Positions 58,994-64,000 of a stretch of 64,000 nucleotides of DNA are shown piece by piece. The position numbers and the translations under genes are program-made. The notes beneath the pieces were generated by a model, which saw nothing but the letters and a program-made list of their open reading frames with translations, was not told where the DNA came from and did no database searches. Within the stretch, counting starts at the first letter, position 1. The number at the start of each line of letters is the position of its first letter. Origin of the DNA: JBLNDJ01 sp050261515 (GTDB lineage: Bacteria > Acidobacteriota > Terriglobia > Bryobacterales > Bryobacteraceae). The stretch spans positions 186,001 to 250,000 of the forward strand of contig JBLNDJ010000060.1 of the NCBI GenBank assembly GCA_050261515.1. Direction: 5' to 3'.

Positions 58994-60061
58994 CTAATAC
59001 TCAAACTGCTCGCGGGAACTCCCGGCCGCTTTGTACCGGGGCTGCGCCGGATTCGGCTTGGGCGCGGGGTGGCTGACAGGCTTATAGTGAAACCAGGTCG
59101 CCATATAGTCATCGTTCACGCGCCGCCGTTTCATGATCTCACGGCGCTTGGCGAGGATGGGCCTGACATTCTTCAGCAGGAACCAGAACGCCGGCAGCGA
59201 GGTCTGCTCGATCAGCAGGCAGCACGCGATCACCACGATATCGCGCGCTGTGATCGACAACCAGTTCCGCCGGTAAAGGTCGCCCGTCATGTTCTTCATG
59301 CGCATCAGGAAGCGGTTCTTCACCGAGTGCATGTTGATTCCGGGCGGCAGCGCGCGCCGGTTGCCCGGCAGCACTGTGCGGACGTGATACCCGCGCGCCG
59401 CCGGCGTGTAAATGCACCGCCATCCCATCAACTGCGCGCGCCACGCCACGTCGGCGTCCTCGCGATAAGCGAAGAAATCGTGATCGAAGAACTCGCCGCC
59501 GATCGAAATGTCGTCGATCATCTTGCGGCGGTAGAGCGCCGCCGCGGCCGTCGCTCCGAACACATACTCGTGGTTCAGATAGTGGCCGTTGTCCACTTCC
59601 TGGCTGCCGCGGTCCAGGTGCCGCAGCATCGGCGTGAAGTAAATGCCCGTCGAATCGACCAGCGGCTGGTCGGGCAGCGCGAAACTCGCCCGCATCGTAA
59701 GGAGCTTTCCGCACACGGTTCCGATCTTCGGATCGACCGCGGCGGCTTCGAGCATCGCGTCGATGAAGTACGGAGTAAGCAGCACGTCCGGGTTCAGCGC
59801 CAGCACCCACTCGCCGCGCGAAAGCTTGATCGCCTGGTTCTGCGCCTCGGCGAACCCCACGTTCGCGTCGTTGAACACGATGCGGCAGCGGTCTTCGAAC
59901 TGTTCCAGGATCGCCGCGGTGCCGTCGGTCGAGGCGTTGTCGATGACGATGATCTCCTTGTGCCGGTACCCTTGGGCAAGGACCGATTCCAGGCATCGCT
60001 TAATAAAGCGGCCGCTGTTGTAAGTGACGATTGTTATCGAGACGAGATCAGTAAAGGCCAT
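58994..60061 (-). CDS. GT2 family glycosyltransferase
   Basis: This is a 355-residue GT-A glycosyltransferase of family GT2. Typical parts are SITIVTYNSGRFIKRCLESV, the nucleotide-binding IIVIDNASTDGTAAIL, ALNPDVLLTPYFID with the DxD-like acidic residues, and FFAYREDADVAWRAQLMGWR for the acceptor-side ED pair. A C-terminal hydrophobic stretch (DIVVIACCLLIEQTSLPAFW) suggests membrane association. The upstream 57 codons of the open frame are rejected as shadow; the start at 60061 overlaps the preceding gene by 28 bp. Confidence 0.9.
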   Translation of the reverse strand: MAFTDLVSITIVTYNSGRFIKRCLESVLAQGYRHKEIIVIDNASTDGTAAILEQFEDRCRIVFNDANVGFAEAQNQAIKLSRGEWVLALNPDVLLTPYFIDAMLEAAAVDPKIGTVCGKLLTMRASFALPDQPLVDSTGIYFTPMLRHLDRGSQEVDNGHYLNHEYVFGATAAAALYRRKMIDDISIGGEFFDHDFFAYREDADVAWRAQLMGWRCIYTPAARGYHVRTVLPGNRRALPPGINMHSVKNRFLMRMKNMTGDLYRRNWLSITARDIVVIACCLLIEQTSLPAFWFLLKNVRPILAKRREIMKRRRVNDDYMATWFHYKPVSHPAPKPNPAQPRYKAAGSSREQFEY

Positions 60062-61008
60062 GAATTGTGAACATGTGCAAAAAAAACGCGCTGCGCTCCA
60101 CCGCGGCCTCGCAGTAAGTGCGAAACGGCCGCGCGGAACACGCGGGCATAAATCACAACTGGTTTGAAACTTTCCGAGCGAATGATCCCAGTAGCCGCCC
60201 GGATCACTGACCCAAGCATCACAGCCGAACAAACCGCCAGGCGTCCTGCGCGGGAAAAGTGCCTGACCCCGTACGTTAGAAGGTTACCATACCAATACAG
60301 TTCCCTGGCCGCCGCAGGAATTTGCGAGACCGAGTGGCCGCCTTTATGCGCGGCCACTGCCGCCGGCACATACTTCGCAACATACCCGGCCGACGCCGCG
60401 CGCTTCAGAAAATCAACATCCTCGAACCATAGCGGATGAAAGGATTCGTCGAAGCCTCCCAATTTCCGCCACGCATCGCGGCGGATCATGAGCGCCGCTC
60501 CGGGCGGTTGCTCGATCGTCTGCGCCGCGTCCGCATCGAAATCGTGACAGCGATACCGCCGGTTTACGCCGTTGCCGGGCCATAGCCTGTTCAGCCCCGT
60601 AACTTCGAAAGCGAGCGCCGCCGGGGTCGGGAAGCGGCGAACCATGAATCCCAGTTGTGGACGCGCGTCGTCGCCGATAAGTTTCCCCGAAGCGGCGGCT
60701 ACGCCGTCTTTTTCGCATTCGGCCGCGAGCGCATCCATTCCCGAGATCCATTCGATGTCGGGATTCAGCAGCAGCACGCACGCGCAATCGAGCGCGCCGA
60801 TGCCCTGGTTGGCGGCCGCCGCGAATCCGCGGTTCCATGCGTTGGCGATAAGCCGCGCGCGTGGGCGCCGCAGCACCTCGGCGCGCGTCTGGTCTTCCGA
60901 CGCGTTGTCCACCACCACGACGTCCAGCCCGGCAGGAAGCGAATCAAGGCAGCGCCCGATCTCTCGCCCCGAGTTGTAAGTGACGATTACCGCGCCGGTT
61001 CGATTCAT
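60034..61008 (-). CDS. GT2 family glycosyltransferase
   Basis: The 324-residue enzyme has the GT2 fold: AVIVTYNSGREIGRCLDSL, VVVVDNASEDQTRAEVL, LLLNPDIEWISGMDALAA and FHPLWFEDVDFLKRAASAGY. The wording (LGFMVRRFPTPAALAFEVTG) is that of rhamnosyltransferase-like GT2 proteins of polysaccharide clusters. The start shares ATGA with the stop of the upstream gene. Sugar specificity is unknown. Confidence 0.9.
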   Translation of the reverse strand: MNRTGAVIVTYNSGREIGRCLDSLPAGLDVVVVDNASEDQTRAEVLRRPRARLIANAWNRGFAAAANQGIGALDCACVLLLNPDIEWISGMDALAAECEKDGVAAASGKLIGDDARPQLGFMVRRFPTPAALAFEVTGLNRLWPGNGVNRRYRCHDFDADAAQTIEQPPGAALMIRRDAWRKLGGFDESFHPLWFEDVDFLKRAASAGYVAKYVPAAVAAHKGGHSVSQIPAAARELYWYGNLLTYGVRHFSRAGRLAVCSAVMLGSVIRAATGIIRSESFKPVVIYARVFRAAVSHLLRGRGGAQRVFFAHVHNSWPLLISSR

Positions 61009-62030
61009 GTCAGGGAAGTCAGCGCGAAATACAGGCGCCAGTAAGGGTCGAATCCGGTTCTCCGCTGTAGCCGGTAGATTTCGGATTCGCTTTGCTCGAT
61101 CACTTTCGAAAGCCCCTTAGGCCAGCCGCCGTGAGCCGCGATCTCGCGGCGCACCCCGTGGAACATCGCGAGTCCTTCGAGCTTCCCGCGCAGAAACGCG
61201 CCGCCCCGGCCGTGCCTGAGCGCGAGAACGCCCCAGAGCATCTGCGCCACGAAGACCGGCCATCCATAGCGGAACAGGTAGCGCGGAGGATAATGCTTGG
61301 CGACCAGCAGCGCCTGGTTGCGCGCCATCAGTCGCACCACTTCCTTGTTCCACGCGCCGAGCGTCGCGCTGCCTTCGTGCGTCGCGGCGGCCGCGGGGAC
61401 GTACATTCCGAAGCAGCCCTGCGCGGAGCATCGCAGGCAGAAATCGACGTCTTCGAGATAAGACCGGAAGCGTTCATCGAGCAGACCGACTTTGCGGAAC
61501 AGCTCCGTGCGGAACAGCGTCGCGGTGAAGGGCGCGAAACGAATGAGGCGCGAGCGGTTCCAGAGCGGGCCGTCTTTGCATCCGTGGCCCGCGCGCCACG
61601 CGCAGCCGCCGCGGCAGAAAGCGTCGAAAGCGCCGTCGAGCGAGTCGGGATGCGAACTGCTCCTCAGCTTGCCGGCCGCGAACCAGACGCGCGGCTGTTT
61701 TATAGCCTGCGCGAGCTGTTCGAGCCAATCCGGCTCGGGCTCGACGTCGTTGTTTACGATCGCGACCAGATTCGTTCGCGTTTCCTTGATTCCGCGATTC
61801 ACGGCGCCGCTGAATCCTGCGTTGCGGCCCATCTCGATGACACGCGCCCCCGCGGCGCGCGCGGCGTCGGCCGAGCCGTCCTGGGAGCCGTTATCGACAA
61901 CAATTGTCTCGGCGATGGCGTGTGTCTGGCCGTGCAGCCGTCCAAGGAGCCGCTCGAGTAGATCGCGGCGATTCCAATTCGGAACGACTACGGTAACACC
62001 GGACATCGCATCTGCGGACCGGATATTCAT
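61005..62030 (-). CDS. GT2 family glycosyltransferase
   Basis: The 341-residue product is a third GT2 enzyme: TVVVPNWNRRDLLERLLGRL, TIVVDNGSQDGSADAARAAG, AIVNNDVEPEPDWLEQLAQA and RFRSYLEDVDFCLRCSAQGC. A hydrophobic segment (FRYGWPVFVAQMLWGVLAL) near 260 suggests membrane contact. It is the first gene of the operon that ends with alr. An ATG at 62006 (MSGVTVVV) is an alternative start that removes eight residues. Confidence 0.9.
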   Translation of the reverse strand: MNIRSADAMSGVTVVVPNWNRRDLLERLLGRLHGQTHAIAETIVVDNGSQDGSADAARAAGARVIEMGRNAGFSGAVNRGIKETRTNLVAIVNNDVEPEPDWLEQLAQAIKQPRVWFAAGKLRSSSHPDSLDGAFDAFCRGGCAWRAGHGCKDGPLWNRSRLIRFAPFTATLFRTELFRKVGLLDERFRSYLEDVDFCLRCSAQGCFGMYVPAAAATHEGSATLGAWNKEVVRLMARNQALLVAKHYPPRYLFRYGWPVFVAQMLWGVLALRHGRGGAFLRGKLEGLAMFHGVRREIAAHGGWPKGLSKVIEQSESEIYRLQRRTGFDPYWRLYFALTSLT

Positions 62031-62150
62031 CGTGAAAAATGGACGAACCGCGGGCGGGTAGCTGCTTGAATGTTAACACTTCTCAAGGATCTGTGTAAAC
62101 GACTTTTCCCGTATTGGGCGCGTCCTATTGGTATCATCATGGAACTGGTT

Positions 62151-62663
62151 ATGAAGTCCCTCGCCGCCCTGCTCGTTGCCGCCTCCGCGCTTGCCGCCGC
62201 GCCGAATCCCCCGCAAGTCGCTCAGGTCCGCACCGTGTACCTTCTGCCGATGACGAACGGCCTCGACCAGTACCTGGCGAACCGCCTCACCAACCTCGGC
62301 GTCGTACAGGTAGTGACCGACCCGGCGAAGGCCGATGCCGTCCTGACCGATTCGCTCGGGGCCGCTTTCGAGAACCGCCTCGACGCGCTTTTCCCGGCAC
62401 CCCCGCCGCCCGCGCCTGAAAAGGACAAGGCCGACAAGAAAGACGCCGGCAAATCCACGGCGGATTCAACAATGAAGGGCGACACGGCCACCCGTGTTTC
62501 TTCGCTGCACCGCGGCAAGGGCACTGTGTTCCTGGTGGATTCGCACAGCCGCGTCGTGCTGTGGTCGGTCTACGACCGGCCGAAAAATACAAAATCGGCC
62601 GAGCTCGACCGGACGGCCGAGCGCATCGCCGGACGGATCAAGCGGGCGATGAAAGGCAAGTAA
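62151..62663 (+). CDS. small exported protein, unrecognised
   Basis: The 170-residue product has a signal peptide (MKSLAALLVAASALAAAPN), then VRTVYLLPMTNGLDQYLANR, a two-layer-like domain with VQVVTDPAKADAVLTDSL, a Pro/Lys-rich linker (APPPPAPEKDKADKKDAGK) and a C-terminal part with GTVFLVDSHSRVVLWSVYDR. The layout recalls small periplasmic proteins that act beside TonB- or LptE-like systems, but no family is certain. The ATG at 62151 gives a clean signal peptide; 62139 is possible. The 3' end overlaps the convergent glycosyltransferase by 26 bp. Confidence 0.72.
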   Translation: MKSLAALLVAASALAAAPNPPQVAQVRTVYLLPMTNGLDQYLANRLTNLGVVQVVTDPAKADAVLTDSLGAAFENRLDALFPAPPPPAPEKDKADKKDAGKSTADSTMKGDTATRVSSLHRGKGTVFLVDSHSRVVLWSVYDRPKNTKSAELDRTAERIAGRIKRAMKGK

Positions 62664-64000
62664 CGCCGCGTTTTTCCGCGATCGCCTCGCGGTAGCTCTC
62701 GACCAGCCTGCCTGTGAGGGCGCGCGCATCCCAGTTCGTCTCCACCTCGCGCCGCGCCCGCCGCGCCATTTCGCGAGCAGCCGCGGGGGCCTCGAACAGA
62801 TCGAGAATCTTTCGGGCGAAACCGGCGGGATCGTCCGCCAGCATGCAGAACTCCCCGTCCTTCCGCGCCAGGCCCTCGGCGCCAAGAGACGTCGAGACCA
62901 CCGGAATCCCCGAGGCGAAGGCCTCGAGCAGTTTCACCCGGACCCCCGAGCCGCTCAGCACAGGGCACACGAACACCGAGTAGCGGGACAGCGGCTCGCG
63001 CACGTCTTCGACGAATCCGCGGAATTCCAGGGCCGGAGAGTCCGGCAGCTTGTGGCTCGCCGGCATCTCGGAGCCGGCCACGACCAGGCGCGCCCGAGGG
63101 CATCCGGCGACGACGAGCGGCAGCACCTCGGCCGCGAACCACTCGAGCGCCGAGAGATTTGGAAGATGTCGGAAGCTGCCGAGGAACAGCATCGTGAATG
63201 GCTCGCGGGCGTCCGCGCCGAAGCAGTAGCTGGAGACATCCACGCACGCCCGCAGTCCGGTCTGCACCCGCGGAGCCAAGGCGGGCAGGAACGAGAGCAG
63301 GTAGTCGCGGTTCTCCTCCGTGCAGACCTGTATGCGGTCCATCGCGGGCAACATCCGAAGCTCGTACCGCAGCGCGCGCAAATACTCGAGGGCCGCCCGC
63401 CCGCTGCGCGTTTCCTTCAGGCCGCGCGCGATCGACTGGAAGTAGATGTCGTGCTCGAAGAGAATGCTCGGGATGCGCTCGAAGCGCCCGGCGTATTGGG
63501 CCAGCGGTGTGTAGTCGAGCTGAAGTACGTCGATGGAGTGGGTGTAGATCTGGCGGTGCACGAGCCATTCGAGATCGTCGCTGGCGAACTCGCGGACCGC
63601 GCTCGGAACCAGCGTTCCCAACAGCCGCCGCTTGACGCCGTTGCGAACGAGAAACTCGGCCGATGCGCAAGAGGCGGCTAGCTCGGCCTGCGCCTCGAGC
63701 TGATCGGCGCGGTCGAGCATCGAGATCAGATGCACGTCGCACCGGCGCGTAAGCTCGCGGAGCGTTGCGTTCATGAACACGGCGCCGCCGTGCACCGGAG
63801 GCGAAATGGGGTAAGGCGAAAGGAAGAGCACGCGCAGGCGCTCGGGCATCTCGCCCGCCGGCGCGAGAAAGCGGTCGCGGAAATATCCGCCCAGCGGCCG
63901 CCGGAGCGCTTCGGTGTCGGAGACGAGAGCGAGCGCCCGCGCGCGCCGGCGCGACCTGAGCGCCTGCGGAAGCTGCATGAAGGCGCGCCACAGGCCCGCG
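62638..64000 (-). CDS. GT4 glycosyltransferase, probably the C-terminal part of a larger (GT2-GT4) protein; N-terminus cut
   Basis: From an ATG at 63978 the frame codes for 446 residues, but it is open beyond that to the window edge. The GT4 domain begins at about residue 48 (RLRVLFLSPYPISPPVHGGA) and has FTMLFLGSFRHLPNLSALEW and VCPVLSGSGVRVKLLEAFAS, typical of the nucleotide-sugar domain. The sequence before it, AGLWRAFMQLPQALRSRRRA, looks like the C-terminal end of a GT2 domain, so the true protein is probably a two-enzyme fusion. If the ATG at 63978 is used, it is an ordinary GT4 enzyme with a basic leader. Confidence 0.8.
   Translation of the reverse strand, partial: AGLWRAFMQLPQALRSRRRARALALVSDTEALRRPLGGYFRDRFLAPAGEMPERLRVLFLSPYPISPPVHGGAVFMNATLRELTRRCDVHLISMLDRADQLEAQAELAASCASAEFLVRNGVKRRLLGTLVPSAVREFASDDLEWLVHRQIYTHSIDVLQLDYTPLAQYAGRFERIPSILFEHDIYFQSIARGLKETRSGRAALEYLRALRYELRMLPAMDRIQVCTEENRDYLLSFLPALAPRVQTGLRACVDVSSYCFGADAREPFTMLFLGSFRHLPNLSALEWFAAEVLPLVVAGCPRARLVVAGSEMPASHKLPDSPALEFRGFVEDVREPLSRYSVFVCPVLSGSGVRVKLLEAFASGIPVVSTSLGAEGLARKDGEFCMLADDPAGFARKILDLFEAPAAAREMARRARREVETNWDARALTGRLVESYREAIAEKRGVTCLSSPA

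Noticed and set aside
1..64000. CRISPR arrays, insertion sequences, rRNA genes
   Set aside because: No regularly spaced direct repeats, transposase frames or rRNA-like sequence were seen on either strand.

Overview
The window is high-GC DNA with tightly packed, often 4-bp-overlapping operons. It most resembles an acidobacterium of the Solibacteres/Bryobacterales type. This is an inference from two tandem MacB-like permeases of the ADOP type, a GH95 fucosidase, an Asp-box exo-protein, a Nuo operon with a fused NuoCD, and the dnaA-dnaN-gyrB block. No 16S rRNA gene is present to confirm the phylum.

Layout. 1-3.2 kb: a truncated secreted protein, then two glycosyltransferases. 3.1-6.8 kb (minus): a CoA-transferase and an Asp-box propeller protein in one operon. 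6.9-7.5 kb: a FitAB/VapBC-type toxin-antitoxin pair with a palindromic operator. 7.6-9.9 kb (minus): a Tat-exported GH95 enzyme. 9.95-24 kb: a complete proton-pumping NADH:quinone oxidoreductase operon, nuoA-B-CD-E-F-G-H-I-J-K-L-M-N. 23.9-27.1 kb (minus): Na+/solute symporter, small alpha/beta-barrel protein, M20 peptidase and a 50-residue membrane protein. 27.1-29 kb: a NagB-like isomerase and a PfkB kinase. 29-35.8 kb (minus): an adaptor/ATPase/two-permease exporter. 36-38.1 kb: tyrS and folP. 38.1-40 kb (minus): tRNA-Gly, xerC and an M55 aminopeptidase. 40-45.6 kb: the probable replication origin with DnaA boxes, then dnaA, dnaN and gyrB (recF absent), closed by a long hairpin. 46-53.3 kb: a MarR regulator translationally coupled to hdrC-hdrB-hdrA-mvhD-mvhG-mvhA and a hydrogenase maturation protease. 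53.4-56.7 kb: an SRPBCC protein, zinc alcohol dehydrogenase, small protein and SDR. 56.7-64 kb (mostly minus): alanine racemase plus a surface-polysaccharide glycosyltransferase operon, a small exported protein and a glycosyltransferase that runs off the window.

How they work together. The window holds two large electron-transfer machines. Nuo puts NADH electrons into a respiratory quinone pool. The Hdr-Mvh set is predicted to be a soluble, H2-oxidising flavin-bifurcating complex, unexpected next to the origin of a respiring bacterium; its disulfide partner cannot be deduced here. Glycosyltransferases at both ends, the GH95 enzyme and the sugar isomerase/kinase pair suggest investment in making and degrading polysaccharide. 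Several genes have a -10 hexamer 5-8 nt before the start codon and no Shine-Dalgarno, suggesting frequent leaderless mRNAs. The most novel-looking items are the Hdr-Mvh operon beside oriC, the 50-residue membrane protein gene antisense to the nuoN 3' tail, the tRNA-Gly/xerC junction and the NagB-like enzyme with a changed catalytic-relay residue.
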